DNA from: Synechococcus sp. JA-3-3Ab
GTDB taxonomy: Bacteria > Cyanobacteriota > Cyanobacteriia > Thermostichales > Thermostichaceae
Assembly (NCBI RefSeq): GCF_000013205.1
Contig: NC_007775.1
Location: 496,001 to 560,000 of the forward strand
DNA: 64,000 nucleotides
Direction of reading: 5' to 3'
This document shows, piece after piece, positions 1 to 9,240 of the stretch (its first letter is position 1; each line of letters opens with the position of its first letter). Below the pieces are notes generated by a model. It saw only the letters and a list, made by a program, of their open reading frames with translations, searched no databases and had not been told where the DNA came from. The translations under genes were made by a program, and so were the position numbers.

Positions 1-440
1 TTTGGGCCTTCGATTCTGTAGATAAAGCTACAGAACGCTGCGCGCTTGCTATCATAACAATCCTCCCGGCTATTACGCCTAACAACTCCGCCAATAGGCT
101 GGCGACAGGGCGAGGCGACGCCTCAGCAGCTGCCAAAAGCTACAACAATCTTTGCAAAAGGGAAGGCCTAGCCACTCACTTGAGGGAGAGCTTTTAGCAA
201 CTCTGCTGTTTCTTTTTTTAGATGTTGGCCCTACACCTCGCCCACTTCAATTTTAGTCTCTTGCCCTGGGAAGATGTTTTTGTGGGCGCATTTTTAACCG
301 TGTTTTTTAATGTTGTCTTAAGAGTTTGCTGGAAAGAGTTTTGACCTTTTCCCTCGCCGAAGGGCCGACCTATGCTGAGGTAGGGCAGCCCCGGTTGCCC
401 CACCAGAAGACCTGGTGTTCGCGTTAGCAGTGCGTTTTCT
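1..440. other. Intergenic region upstream of hppD
   Basis: I see no convincing gene here. Positions 14-35 form a perfect hairpin (8-bp stem TTCTGTAG/CTACAGAA with a 6-nt loop), and a T-rich run lies near 205-219. A direct repeat TTTTCTATGAA lies over the start of hppD (about 434-455). An 82-codon reading frame on the minus strand (218-466) runs into hppD and resembles nothing I recognise, so it is not called. Confidence 0.5.
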
Positions 441-1505
441 ATGAAGTTTTCTATGAACCCGTCCATTCGAATTGTCCAAGGGATCCACCACCTGCACTTC
501 TACCTTTGGGATCTGCCCCGTTGGCGGGAACACTTTTGTCGGGTTTGGGGCTTCCGGGTGGCAAGCGACGCCGGCAACACCCTGGAGCTGGAGCAGGGAT
601 CCCTGCGCTTGCGCCTGTCTCAGCCGGCACGGGCGGGGGACGAGGTGGACCGCCATTTGCAGCGGCATGGGCCGGGGGTGGTGGATGTGGCCTTGGCGGT
701 GGGAGAGCAGGAGCTACCGGCCTTGGCGGAGCTGTTGCGGGGCCGAGGCGCCCAACTGGCGTGGATCCCGGCAGCAGCGGCGCTCTGCCTCCACACCCCC
801 TACGGGATCCGGCATTCTCTGATCCCTGGCCCCTTGGATGCCGCCCCTGCCGAAGCGGGCCTGTTTTCCCACTGGGATCACGTGGTGTTGAACGTGGAGC
901 AGGGATCCCTGCAGGCGGCAGCCGACTGGTATGGGCGGGTGCTGGGCTGGCGGCGGCTGTACCGCTACAGCATCGGCACCGCCACCTCCGGCCTGGAAAG
1001 CGTGGTGGTGGGGGATCCGGAAGCGGGGATCCAATGGGCCATCAACGAGCCCACCTGTGCCGCTTCCCAGATTCAGGAGTTTTTGCATGCCCATGGCGGC
1101 CCGGGCATTCAGCACGCGGCGCTGCACAGCTCAGACATTGTTGCCAGCCTGCGCCGGTTGCGGCAGGGGGGAGTGGACTTTTTGCAAGTGGCGCCGCAGT
1201 ACTACACCAGCCTGGAAAGGGAGCTGGGGTTGGCGCTCCGTTCTGCCCTTGGGCAGGCCATCTCCTGGCAAGACCTGGTGGAGCAGCAGATCCTTCTGGA
1301 TGCTACCCTGCCCGCTTCTGATGGCCAGGATCGCCCCCTTCTGCTGCAGACCTTTACCCAGCCCCTCTTTGGTCGGCCCACCTTTTTCTTTGAAGTCATT
1401 CAACGGCTAGGCGGGGCCACGGGCTTTGGCGAGGCCAATTTTCAGGCTTTGTTCGAGGCCCTGGAACGGCAACAGCGACAGCGACACCAGGCGCTGACCC
1501 CTTAG
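441..1505 (+). CDS. hppD: 4-hydroxyphenylpyruvate dioxygenase
   Basis: This Fe(II) enzyme converts 4-hydroxyphenylpyruvate to homogentisate, the head-group precursor of tocopherol in cyanobacteria. The protein has 354 residues and two VOC-fold halves. The three metal ligands can be read in order: His in SHWDHVV (about residue 146), His in GIQHAALHSSDI (about 228) and Glu in PTFFFEVIQR (about 315). The length matches bacterial HPPDs. Two in-frame ATGs (441 and 453) lie within a direct repeat, so the start could be four codons later. It appears to be monocistronic; the next gene is on the opposite strand. Confidence 0.92.
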   Translation: MKFSMNPSIRIVQGIHHLHFYLWDLPRWREHFCRVWGFRVASDAGNTLELEQGSLRLRLSQPARAGDEVDRHLQRHGPGVVDVALAVGEQELPALAELLRGRGAQLAWIPAAAALCLHTPYGIRHSLIPGPLDAAPAEAGLFSHWDHVVLNVEQGSLQAAADWYGRVLGWRRLYRYSIGTATSGLESVVVGDPEAGIQWAINEPTCAASQIQEFLHAHGGPGIQHAALHSSDIVASLRRLRQGGVDFLQVAPQYYTSLERELGLALRSALGQAISWQDLVEQQILLDATLPASDGQDRPLLLQTFTQPLFGRPTFFFEVIQRLGGATGFGEANFQALFEALERQQRQRHQALTP

Positions 1506-1586
1506 CTACAGCCGGCAGGGATCCGGAAAACTTTTCTCGGTTCCCTGGAAGTTTTATCCCAATAGTAAATGGCTATAGCTAAGAGT

Positions 1587-1952
1587 TCAGAGCAGTTGGG
1601 CGGCGATTGCTCTCAACAGGTGATTTTGGTCGATGGGCTTGGTTAAGTAGGCATTAGAGCCAAGCCGCAGCCCTTCTTCCATGTCTTCTCGGCTGGTTTT
1701 CGAGGAGAGAAAGACAAAGGGGATGTGGGCAGTGGACCGACCCCATCTCACGGCATCTAACACTCCATAGCCGTTCAGCTTGGGCATGACCACATCGCAC
1801 AACACCAAATCCGGCAGGAGAGCGTGCACCATCTGTAATCCTTCCTCCCCATCGCTGGCCGCGACAGTGTCGTACCCAGCTCGTTGCAACACTTTCTGCA
1901 AATAGGTGCGGATGGCGGGTTCGTCTTCAATCACCAAGATGCGTTTGGACAT
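1587..1952 (-). CDS. Single-domain CheY-like response regulator
   Basis: A 121-residue receiver domain with no output domain. The acidic pair ED is at residues 9-10, the phospho-acceptor Asp is in LVLCDVVMP, the Ser/Thr switch is in FLSSKT and the conserved Lys is in LTKPID. The reading frame extends upstream to 2111, but that part is low-complexity and unrelated; the ATG at 1952 (MSKRILVIEDE) gives a standard receiver start. No histidine kinase is adjacent, so the partner is unknown. Such stand-alone receivers usually act through protein contacts in phosphorelays or motility systems. Confidence 0.88.
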   Translation of the reverse strand: MSKRILVIEDEPAIRTYLQKVLQRAGYDTVAASDGEEGLQMVHALLPDLVLCDVVMPKLNGYGVLDAVRWGRSTAHIPFVFLSSKTSREDMEEGLRLGSNAYLTKPIDQNHLLRAIAAQLL

Positions 1953-2223
1953 GTGGCTTCGTAAAAAAGCAAACAAGAAACCCCCAATCCCTTGGGCTGG
2001 CCGTCGGCTTCCTGGAACAACCGAGAGCCGAGTTGATGCGGGAACGAACAGGGAAGCTACAGAGACAGCATAGAAAAACTCTGGGGAAAAAAGCTCCGCC
2101 AAATGGCTCATTCTGGTACCCTAACCCTCTGCAAAAATCCTGATACGGTGCAGAACCCCTTTCCTCATCCGCGGATTTGCGGCTATGGTCATTTCAAATA
2201 GCAATGCAACGTTTATCCCTAAC
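1953..2223. other. Intergenic region between regulator and gpsA
   Basis: No gene is seen. The stretch holds the presumed promoter of the response regulator and then runs into a dispersed GC-rich repeat at the 3' end of gpsA. Confidence 0.4.
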
Positions 2224-2262
2224 TCCCCTCTCCCAGAGGGAGAGGGGCAGGGGGGTGAGGGT
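2224..2262. repeat. REP-like dispersed repeat, copy 1
   Basis: An imperfect palindrome built on CCCCTCTCCCAGAGGGAGAG followed by a G-rich GGGGTGAGGG arm. Related copies lie at 33431-33476, 48146-48206 and 56482-56521, all between genes. This copy sits just past the gpsA stop codon and could fold in the 3' end of its transcript. Confidence 0.7.
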
Positions 2263-2263
2263 C

Positions 2264-3196
2264 TTATTCCGAGGTGAGTTGTCGCTCCATCAGCCTGGCC
2301 AGGGCAGCAGTGGGGGTGGTCTGTCCTTGCAACAACCGATGCACCTCCTGGGTGATAGGCACCCGGATGTTGTGTTGGGCGGCGATCTTGACCACGACAG
2401 GAGCGGTGTAAACTCCTTCGGCAGTGCCCTCGATTTCAGCCAGAACCTGGGACAAAGGCCTACCTTGGCCCAACCCGTAGCCCACCTGGTAGTTGCGGCT
2501 CAGAGGACTGTGACAGGTGGCCAGCAGATCCCCCAGGCCTGAGAGGCCGTTGAAGGTCTCAGGCCGCGCCCCTAAGCGGGATCCCACCCGGATCATCTCT
2601 GCCAAGCCGCGGGTAACCAGGGCAGCCCGAGCATTGGTGCCCAGGTGCAGCGCATCACACACCCCCACGGCGATGGCGATAACATTTTTCAGGATGCCTC
2701 CCAGCTCCACCCCCAGCGGATCGCTGCTGGTGTAGAGGCGAAAGCGCTCTGAAGCCAGGGCATGCTGCACCTGCACGGCTGCCCAGAGATCCCGGCTGGC
2801 TACCACTGCTGCTGCCGGCAAACCCTGGCGGATCTCGGCGGAAAGGTTAGGCCCGGAGAGCACCACCAACGGCTGGTTGGGGAAGGCAGCCCCCCAGATT
2901 TGGGCAGGAGTCAAAAGTTGGAGCGGATCCAGTCCCTTAGTGGCTGAGACCAAAATAACCTGCGGTGGGATCCCCACCTGGCGCACAACCTCGGCCACGG
3001 GGCGCACCCCTGCCATCGAGACTGCCGAGATGAGGATTTGGGATCCCTGGAGCACCTCTTTGAGATCCAGATCTTTGCGCCGGTCCCAAACCTGCACTCG
3101 GTGCCCCTGGGCCTGGGCCAGCAGAGCCAGCGTACTTCCCCAGGCTCCCGCCCCTAGAATGGCGATCTTCTGGGGGGATGTTGTGTTAGTTTTCAT
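2264..3196 (-). CDS. gpsA: NAD(P)-dependent glycerol-3-phosphate dehydrogenase
   Basis: Reduces dihydroxyacetone phosphate to sn-glycerol-3-phosphate, the backbone for membrane lipids. The 310-residue protein starts with a Rossmann GxGxxG motif (LGAGAWGSTLA). It also shows VSATKGLDP, the catalytic Lys region LGGILKNVIAIAVG and the C-terminal NARAALVTRGLAEM signature. The frame is open 30 codons further upstream, but the ATG at 3196 has an AAAGG-type ribosome site and places the Rossmann motif properly. The length is close to the family norm of about 330. A GC-rich repeat lies directly downstream. Confidence 0.93.
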   Translation of the reverse strand: MKTNTTSPQKIAILGAGAWGSTLALLAQAQGHRVQVWDRRKDLDLKEVLQGSQILISAVSMAGVRPVAEVVRQVGIPPQVILVSATKGLDPLQLLTPAQIWGAAFPNQPLVVLSGPNLSAEIRQGLPAAAVVASRDLWAAVQVQHALASERFRLYTSSDPLGVELGGILKNVIAIAVGVCDALHLGTNARAALVTRGLAEMIRVGSRLGARPETFNGLSGLGDLLATCHSPLSRNYQVGYGLGQGRPLSQVLAEIEGTAEGVYTAPVVVKIAAQHNIRVPITQEVHRLLQGQTTPTAALARLMERQLTSE

Positions 3197-3315
3197 CTGA
3201 CCTTTGCAGCCGCAGCTTCTCTCCCAGGATGCCTTAAACTCCCCGTTAGCAAGAGAGCGACAAAGGTTAGTATGGTTGGATACCAAATCATGGGTTCGGC
3301 CAAAGAGCAGACGAG

Positions 3316-4221
3316 ATGACAGAAGCAGGGATCCGACGCCTTCCTGCTGAGGTAGCCGCCAAGATGGGGAGCTGGCGGCACGGCTATGCCCTCACCAATG
3401 GTATTCAACTGCACTACGTCACCCAGGGGGAAGGGGAGCTGGCCATCTTGCTGCATGGTTTCCCGGAGTTTTGGTACTCCTGGCGGCACCAGATCCCGGT
3501 GTTGGCGCAGCGGTTTTGCGTGGTGGCCCCCGATCTACGCGGCTACAACGATTCCGACAAGCCGGATCACGGCTACGACCTAGATACCCTCACGGCGGAT
3601 GTCCGCGGCCTCCTGGATCACTTTGGGGCCAAGAGGGCGGTAGTGGTGGCCCACAACTGGGGAGGGGCTATTGCTTGGCACTGGGCGCAACTTTTTCCCC
3701 AGGAGATCCGCAAGCTGGCCGTGCTCAACTCTCCTCACCCCGCTTGCTTTCGCCGGGAGTTCCTGACCAATTTGGACCAGATGCGCCGCAGTTGGTACTT
3801 GTTTTTCTTCCAGTTGCCCTGGCTGCCGGAGTGGGTGCTCCAGTGGAACTTGGGCGATTGGGTGCAGCGCATCTTCCGAGAGACCTCGGTGCGCAAAAGC
3901 GCCTTCACCCGACACGACCTGAAGATCTACCAAGAGGCTCTCGCCAAACCCAAGGTGCTCACCTCTGCCCTTAACTACTACCGCCACCTGTTTAGCCTGC
4001 CCACTCTGCAGAACCTGTTTTTACAGCCCCTGCGGCAGATCCTCGCCCCCACCCTGCTCATTTGGGGAGAGGAAGACTTTGCCCTCAGCCGCGAGCTGAC
4101 CGAGGGAATGGATCCCTTTTTCCCCAACGGCATTCGCAAAGAATACATCCCCGAGTGCGGCCACTGGGCGCAGCAGGAGGCGCCGCAAACCGTGAATCGG
4201 CTGCTGATGGAGTTCCTCTAG
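3316..4221 (+). CDS. Epoxide-hydrolase-like alpha/beta hydrolase with Asn at the nucleophile position
   Basis: A 301-residue alpha/beta hydrolase of the soluble epoxide hydrolase / haloalkane dehalogenase group. The oxyanion motif HGFPEFWYSW, cap-domain tyrosines (SWYLFFF and NYYRHLF), the acid in IWGEEDFAL and the base in CGHWAQQEAP are all present. At the nucleophile elbow the sequence reads AHNWGG, whereas the family has HDWGG with Asp attacking the substrate; the codon is AAC. The protein may use another chemistry, may be inactive, or the Asn may be deamidated to Asp. The substrate is unknown. It is upstream of gcvH on the same strand, with no sign of a functional link. Confidence 0.82.
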   Translation: MTEAGIRRLPAEVAAKMGSWRHGYALTNGIQLHYVTQGEGELAILLHGFPEFWYSWRHQIPVLAQRFCVVAPDLRGYNDSDKPDHGYDLDTLTADVRGLLDHFGAKRAVVVAHNWGGAIAWHWAQLFPQEIRKLAVLNSPHPACFRREFLTNLDQMRRSWYLFFFQLPWLPEWVLQWNLGDWVQRIFRETSVRKSAFTRHDLKIYQEALAKPKVLTSALNYYRHLFSLPTLQNLFLQPLRQILAPTLLIWGEEDFALSRELTEGMDPFFPNGIRKEYIPECGHWAQQEAPQTVNRLLMEFL

Positions 4222-4299
4222 GTGTCAAGTTGGGAGAGCTTTACCAGCCCCAGGGGTTCACCCTAGAATAATCCACTGAATTCTAGCAGGGGAAACGGC

Positions 4300-4689
4300 A
4301 TGGCCCTGGAGTATCCGCCCCATCTGCGCTATGTGGACACCCACGAGTACATCCGCGTTGAGGATGACATTGCGGTGATTGGGATCACGGCTTATGCCGT
4401 CGATCAGCTGGGAGACATCGTCTTCGTCGGCTTGCCCGAGGAAGGGACAGAAATTGAAAAGGGGGAGAGCTTTGGCTCCGTGGAGTCCGTCAAGGCCGTG
4501 GAGGATCTGTATGCCCCTGTTTCGGGGAAAGTGGTGGCGGTAAACAAAGCGGTGGTGGACAGCCCAGAGAGCATTGCCGACGATCCCTATGGAGACGGCT
4601 GGCTGATCAAGGTGCGCATGACCAACCCGGAAGATCTCGACGACACGATGAGCGCGGAGGCTTACGCCAGCTTGGTGGAGGGATCCTAA
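4300..4689 (+). CDS. gcvH: Glycine cleavage system H protein
   Basis: The lipoyl-carrying protein that shuttles the aminomethyl group between GcvP, GcvT and GcvL; in cyanobacteria it also serves photorespiratory glycine. The 129-residue length is typical. The lipoylation Lys sits in the classical turn FGSVESVKAVEDLYAPVSG at about residue 67. The N-terminal RYVDTHEYIRVEDDIAVIGIT is conserved. An AGGGG ribosome site precedes the ATG. The other glycine-cleavage genes are not in the window. Confidence 0.96.
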   Translation: MALEYPPHLRYVDTHEYIRVEDDIAVIGITAYAVDQLGDIVFVGLPEEGTEIEKGESFGSVESVKAVEDLYAPVSGKVVAVNKAVVDSPESIADDPYGDGWLIKVRMTNPEDLDDTMSAEAYASLVEGS

Positions 4690-4692
4690 GCC

Positions 4693-5598
4693 CTACAGCA
4701 ACACTTCCCGGTTGCCCCCCTGCCTTTTGGCCTGGTAGAGGGCTTGGTCGGCTGCCTCTAGAAAGCTTTGGACGGAAGTTTCTGCTGAAAGGCTGAGCCA
4801 AGAGGCGACGCCAATGCTACAGGTGAGGTGGATAACTTCCGCTCCCACCTGCAGAGGGAGGGATTGGACGGCCTGCCGCAGGCGCTTGGCCAACTGCAGG
4901 ATTTGAGCTTCCGGAACCCCGCGCACCATGAGGACAAATTCGTCGCCCCCCATGCGGGCCAGCAGATCCTCTTGGCGAACCTGGTCCTGCAGTTGGCGGG
5001 CCACCTGGATCAGGGCTTGATCCCCGGCCAAGTGCCCCCAGCGGTCGTTGATGAGCTTGAAGTTGTCCAAGTCCAGGTAAAGCAAGTGGAGGGGAAAGCT
5101 ATGGCGGCGGGCAAAGGCCATCTCCCTCTGCAGGTGCTCTAGGAAAAACCGACGGTTGTGCAGCCCCGTGAGCGGGTCGTAGAGAGCGGCGGCAGCGACC
5201 TGGAAAAAGAAAGCCTCCTCCAGCCGGTCATAATAGGCAAACTGCAGGAGGCTATTCCCCAGCTGGATGCGATCCCTATCGGCCAAGGGAAGGCGAGTTA
5301 CCCTCTGCCAGTTGACATAGGTACCGTTGAGGCTGCCTAGGTCGGTGAGGATGTAGGTTCCCCCTTCTCTCTCCAGCCGACAGTGCTGCCGAGAAACGGC
5401 GTGATCCCAGAGCTGAATGTCAGCCTGGGAGCTGCGCCCCACTACCGCTGTTTCCCCCAAGGGAAAGGTCATGCCCATATTGGCCCCCCAGAGCACGGTC
5501 AAAAAGGCGCCCACAGGCTCTCTCTCCACTCCCAGCCCATAGCACTCCAGGGAGATGCAGGTGGTCGGCTCTTCGAGAGACAAAGGGTAAGTATCCAA
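4693..5598 (-). CDS. FHA-GGDEF diguanylate cyclase
   Basis: A 301-residue protein with an N-terminal FHA phosphothreonine-binding domain (about residues 45-115: GRSSQADI, SRQHC, LGSLNGTYVN) and a C-terminal GGDEF domain (about 135-300) that makes c-di-GMP from two GTP. The active-site loop reads MGGDEF and is intact. RQED lies exactly five residues before it and matches the RxxD inhibitory I-site for product feedback. No membrane segment is seen, so it is probably cytosolic and recruited to phosphorylated partners through FHA. It converges on gcvH with only three bases between the stop codons. Confidence 0.92.
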   Translation of the reverse strand: MDTYPLSLEEPTTCISLECYGLGVEREPVGAFLTVLWGANMGMTFPLGETAVVGRSSQADIQLWDHAVSRQHCRLEREGGTYILTDLGSLNGTYVNWQRVTRLPLADRDRIQLGNSLLQFAYYDRLEEAFFFQVAAAALYDPLTGLHNRRFFLEHLQREMAFARRHSFPLHLLYLDLDNFKLINDRWGHLAGDQALIQVARQLQDQVRQEDLLARMGGDEFVLMVRGVPEAQILQLAKRLRQAVQSLPLQVGAEVIHLTCSIGVASWLSLSAETSVQSFLEAADQALYQAKRQGGNREVLL

Positions 5599-5722
5599 AG
5601 TTACAGGGATCCCACCTAGGCAGAGGTTATGGAAGGCTTAAGACGGCCTCTCTCCGTATTATGACGGTTTTGTCGAGCTCTGCCCACCCTCCTGCCTGCC
5701 CCGCCAGGACAAGAGGGATCCT

Positions 5723-6670
5723 CTACTCCAGGCCCAGCCGGCGGCGAAAGTAGGGGATAGTCAGCTCCAGGCCAAGCTGCAGAGGAATCTGGGGATCCCA
5801 GCCCAGCAGGGCGCGGGCCTTGTTGATGTCGGGCCGGCGCTGCTTGGGATCGTCGGTTGGGAGAGGCCGGTGGACGATGGGAGAAGAGCTGCCGGTGAGG
5901 GCCAAAACCTGCCGAGCCAACTCTAGAATGGTGACCTCCTGCGGGTTGCCCAGGTTAAAGGGGCCGGGATAAGGGCTGTTCATCAGGCGCACCAGGCCCT
6001 CGATGAGGTCGGAGATGTAGCAGAAGCTACGGGTCTGGGAGCCATCTCCATAGACGGTGAGGGGATTCCCGCGCAGCGCCTGGACGATGAAGTTGCTGAC
6101 CACACGGCCATCGTCTTCCCGCATGGCCGGGCCATAGGTGTTGAAGATGCGGGCCACGCGGATCTCGGTTTGGTGTTGCCGCTGCCAGTCAAAGGTCAGG
6201 GTTTCGGCCAGGCGCTTGGACTCGTCGTAGCAGGCCCGCGGGCCGATGGGGTTGACATGGCCCCAGTAGTCCTCCGGCTGGGGGTGCACCTGGGGATCCC
6301 CGTACACTTCTGAAGTGGAGGCCAGCAGGAACCTGGCCCCCGTTTTCTGGGCCAGCTCCAGCAGGTGGTAGGTGCCCCAGACGCCGGTGCGGATGGTGCG
6401 GATGGGATCCGCCTGGTAGTGGGGCGGCGAGGCGGGACAGGCCAGGTGGTAGATTTGCTCAATGCCAGCTTTCTCCAGCTCCGGCGGCAGCGGCTCGGCC
6501 ACGTCGTGCCACAGCAAGGTCAAGGCAGGGTTGTTGCGGTGGGCCTGCAGGTTCTCCTCCCGCCCCGTGTAGCCGTTGTCGAGGCAGATCACCGTGTGGC
6601 CCTCCTGCAGCAGACGGCTGACCAGATGGGAGCCGATAAACCCCAAACCACCCGTAACCAGGATCTTCAC
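5723..6670 (-). CDS. uxs: UDP-glucuronate decarboxylase (UDP-xylose synthase)
   Basis: An extended short-chain dehydrogenase of 315 residues. It has the NAD-binding motif [11 protein letters not shown], the active-site STSEVYGDP and ACYDESKR (YxxxK), plus [10 protein letters not shown] and [12 protein letters not shown], which are typical of UXS enzymes. It oxidises, decarboxylates and re-reduces UDP-glucuronate to UDP-xylose. Its start overlaps the stop of ugd by four bases (ATGA), so the two are translationally coupled and the pathway runs UDP-Glc to UDP-GlcA to UDP-Xyl. A dTDP-glucose-dehydratase-like role is a weaker alternative. Confidence 0.88.
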   Translation of the reverse strand: MKILVTGGLGFIGSHLVSRLLQEGHTVICLDNGYTGREENLQAHRNNPALTLLWHDVAEPLPPELEKAGIEQIYHLACPASPPHYQADPIRTIRTGVWGTYHLLELAQKTGARFLLASTSEVYGDPQVHPQPEDYWGHVNPIGPRACYDESKRLAETLTFDWQRQHQTEIRVARIFNTYGPAMREDDGRVVSNFIVQALRGNPLTVYGDGSQTRSFCYISDLIEGLVRLMNSPYPGPFNLGNPQEVTILELARQVLALTGSSSPIVHRPLPTDDPKQRRPDINKARALLGWDPQIPLQLGLELTIPYFRRRLGLE

Positions 6671-8085
6671 CAGCCCACTCCAATCAGGGTAATGCCCGCC
6701 TGCTGAACGGCCTGCCGGTCAAGGCAGTTGCGGCCGTCGAGGATGAGGGGCCGCCGCATCAGCTCGGCAAGGCGCCGGTAATCCAGCGACAAAAACTCCG
6801 GCCACTCGGTCACCAGCACCAGGGCGTCGCAATCCTGGGCCAGGCGGAACACGTCCGTTTCCACCACCACGTGGGCCAGGCCCTCCCGCATCCCCGAAGC
6901 CGACACAATGGGATCATAGGCTTTTACCTTGGCCCCCAGCCGGTGGAGCTGCTCGATGAGGGTCAGGGACGGCGCATCCCGCAGGTCGTCGGTGTGGGGC
7001 TTGAAGGTGAGGCCCAGAAGGCCGATGGTCTTGCCCTTGAGCACCTTGAGGGCCTGCTGCAGCTTTTCCAGCAGGCGCTGCCGCTGCTCGCGGTTGACCT
7101 CGACGGTGGCCCGCAACAGCTTGGCCTCATAGCCGTAGTCGGCTGCCGTCTGGATCAAAGCGGCCAGATCCTTGGGAAAGCAGCTCCCTCCCCAGCCTAG
7201 ACCAGCGTTGAGGAAGGCGCGGCCAATGCGCTTATCGAGGCCGATCCCTTCGGCCACCTGGGTGATGTCGGCGCCAGTGCGCTCGCAGATGTTGGCGATC
7301 TCGTTGATGAAGCTGATCTTGGTGGCCAGGAAGGCGTTGGCCGCATATTTGATCATCTCGGCCGAGGCCAGGTCGGTGACCAGCAAGGGCACGGGATCCC
7401 CGCCCAAGCCCTGCTGGCGGCTGAGGATGGGCTCGTAAAGCTGCCGCAGGATCTCGATGGCCCGGGGGCTGTTGGAGCCAATCACGATGCGGTCGGGGTA
7501 AAAGGTATCCTGGATGGCGCTGCCCTCCCGCAGAAACTCGGGGTTGCTCACCACGTCGAAGGGCGGCACCCAGGAAGACCTGTCCAGGGTGGCCAGGGAG
7601 GAGGGGGTGGGATCCCCCCCAGCCAGGGCCATCTGTTGGCTGCTTAGGCGCTGCTGGACAGCCTCGGCGGCGCCGTCGAGGATGAGCATGCGCACCCAGT
7701 CGCCGGAGCCGATGGGCACGGTGGACTTGTTGACGATGACGCGGTAGCGGTTGTCCAGGTGCTGGCCGATCCCTCGCGCCACGGCCTCTACGTAGCGCAG
7801 GTCTGGCTCGCCGCTGGGCAAAGCCGGGGTGCCCACGGCAATGAAGATCACTTCGCTGGCCTTCACCCCCAGGCCCAGGTCGGTGGTAAAGTGCAGCCGG
7901 CCAGCCTCGGCGCCTTCCCGCACCAGCTCTTCCAGGCCGGGCTCGTAGATGGGCAGACGACCTCGCTGCAGGTTTTCGATTTTGACAGGGTTGTTGTCTA
8001 TACAAATAACGCTGTGGCCCAGGTGGGCCAGACAGGCGCCGGTTACCAACCCCACATAGCCAGCTCCCACGACCGCCATGTCCAT
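6667..8085 (-). CDS. ugd: UDP-glucose 6-dehydrogenase
   Basis: Oxidises UDP-glucose to UDP-glucuronate with two NAD. The 472-residue protein has the N-terminal Rossmann motif [20 protein letters not shown], then [12 protein letters not shown], the [10 protein letters not shown] motif, and the catalytic Cys in [11 protein letters not shown] (about residue 270). The UDP-binding C-terminal domain begins near [13 protein letters not shown]. The frame is open to 8772, but that extension overlaps the opposite CDF gene. The start at 8085 has a strong GAGGGGGAGG ribosome site and the family N-terminus. It is first in the operon with uxs. Confidence 0.95.
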   Translation of the reverse strand: MDMAVVGAGYVGLVTGACLAHLGHSVICIDNNPVKIENLQRGRLPIYEPGLEELVREGAEAGRLHFTTDLGLGVKASEVIFIAVGTPALPSGEPDLRYVEAVARGIGQHLDNRYRVIVNKSTVPIGSGDWVRMLILDGAAEAVQQRLSSQQMALAGGDPTPSSLATLDRSSWVPPFDVVSNPEFLREGSAIQDTFYPDRIVIGSNSPRAIEILRQLYEPILSRQQGLGGDPVPLLVTDLASAEMIKYAANAFLATKISFINEIANICERTGADITQVAEGIGLDKRIGRAFLNAGLGWGGSCFPKDLAALIQTAADYGYEAKLLRATVEVNREQRQRLLEKLQQALKVLKGKTIGLLGLTFKPHTDDLRDAPSLTLIEQLHRLGAKVKAYDPIVSASGMREGLAHVVVETDVFRLAQDCDALVLVTEWPEFLSLDYRRLAELMRRPLILDGRNCLDRQAVQQAGITLIGVGW

Positions 8086-8226
8086 GGCCGCCTCCCCCTC
8101 GCGTCGGTGCTTGGTTCTAAAATACCCCGCCGGCCCGCATTTCCTATCCCCTCGAAGAAGGTCGGCCCCTAGGGGGAGTCGGTGGCAAAATAAAGCTGAA
8201 CCGGCTTGGTCTGAGGCTCCCCAGCG

Positions 8227-9141
8227 GTGAGCTTCCCCGATTCTGCTGCCATAGCCAGCCGCCGTCAGCGCCAGGTGCAGAGGGTGCTCTATGTCACCCT
8301 GGGGCTCAATCTTTTGGTGTTTTCGGTCAAGTTGATCCTGGGATTGGCGACGGGATCCCTCAGCTTGGTGGCCGATGCCCTGCACAGTGTTACCGACAGC
8401 GCCAGCAACATTCTTGCCCTGCTGGCAGCCCGCTTTTCCTCGCCAGAGCCGGACGAAGACCATCCCTATGGCCGCAGCAAGTTTGAGGCCATTGGAGCGC
8501 TGGGGATCGCCGCCTTTTTGGGAGTGGCCAGCTTCGAGATCCTCAGCGCAGCGGTGGGGCGGTTTTTTGCACCCCAGCCGCCGCAGCTCCGGATCGAGGG
8601 GTTGACCTTGACGCTGATGCTGGGCGTGCTGGGGATCAACCTCTTCGTGGCCGTCTATGAACGTTTCTGGGGCAGGGCGCTGGCCAGCTCGCTGCTCTTG
8701 GCCGATGCCCGCCATACCCTCAGCGATGTCTGGGTAACCCTGACGGTATTGCTGGGTCTGGCCGGGATCCACTTCTGGGGGATCCCTTGGCTGGACCAGG
8801 TGCTGGCGGTGCCGGTGGGGCTGCTGGTGTTCTGGAGCGGCTGGGAAGTGCTGCGGGAAAACGTTCCCTTCTTAACCGACCGGGTGGCTATCCCCCCCAA
8901 AACCTTGCGGGAGCTGGTTCTCAGCCTGCCCGGGATCCTCGACTGCCACGACATCACCTCCCGCGGCATCCCGGGGCAGATGATCTTTATCGAAATGCAC
9001 ATGGTGGTGGAGCCGCTGGATGTGGAGTCGGCCCATCGCCTTACCGAAGCGGTGGAGCAACTGCTGCAGCAGCGCTACGGGCCGGTGCGGGTCACCATCC
9101 ACCTGGAGCCCTACTCCCACATCGAGGGATCCCGTTCCTAG
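8227..9141 (+). CDS. Cation diffusion facilitator transporter
   Basis: A 304-residue CDF-family metal/proton antiporter, probably for Zn(II) or a similar divalent ion. Six membrane segments are expected. The two metal-site motifs are ADALHSVTDSASN (HxxxD, helix 2) and ADARHTLSDVWV (HxxxD, helix 5). A cytosolic metallochaperone-like C-terminal domain follows (about residues 215-300, with EMHMVVEP). GTG at 8227 is the start, giving the normal N-terminal length. HxxxD in both helices is the pattern usually linked to Zn/Cd transport, but specificity cannot be fixed from sequence. Confidence 0.92.
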   Translation: MSFPDSAAIASRRQRQVQRVLYVTLGLNLLVFSVKLILGLATGSLSLVADALHSVTDSASNILALLAARFSSPEPDEDHPYGRSKFEAIGALGIAAFLGVASFEILSAAVGRFFAPQPPQLRIEGLTLTLMLGVLGINLFVAVYERFWGRALASSLLLADARHTLSDVWVTLTVLLGLAGIHFWGIPWLDQVLAVPVGLLVFWSGWEVLRENVPFLTDRVAIPPKTLRELVLSLPGILDCHDITSRGIPGQMIFIEMHMVVEPLDVESAHRLTEAVEQLLQQRYGPVRVTIHLEPYSHIEGSRS

Positions 9142-9240
9142 CCACAATGGGCCTTGCATTCCTTGCTCTGCGCGGGTTTAATGGGGGTAGATTTCCCCCT
9201 TCGGGGGGATTCCTAGAGAGTGGAAAGAAAGTGGAAAGCC

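Noticed and set aside
218-466. 82-codon minus-strand frame over the hppD start
   Set aside because: It overlaps the 5' end of a certain gene, has no domain and no convincing ribosome site.
8086-8772. N-terminal extension of the ugd frame
   Set aside because: It overlaps the opposite CDF transporter gene and resembles no protein; a good start with a ribosome site exists at 8085.
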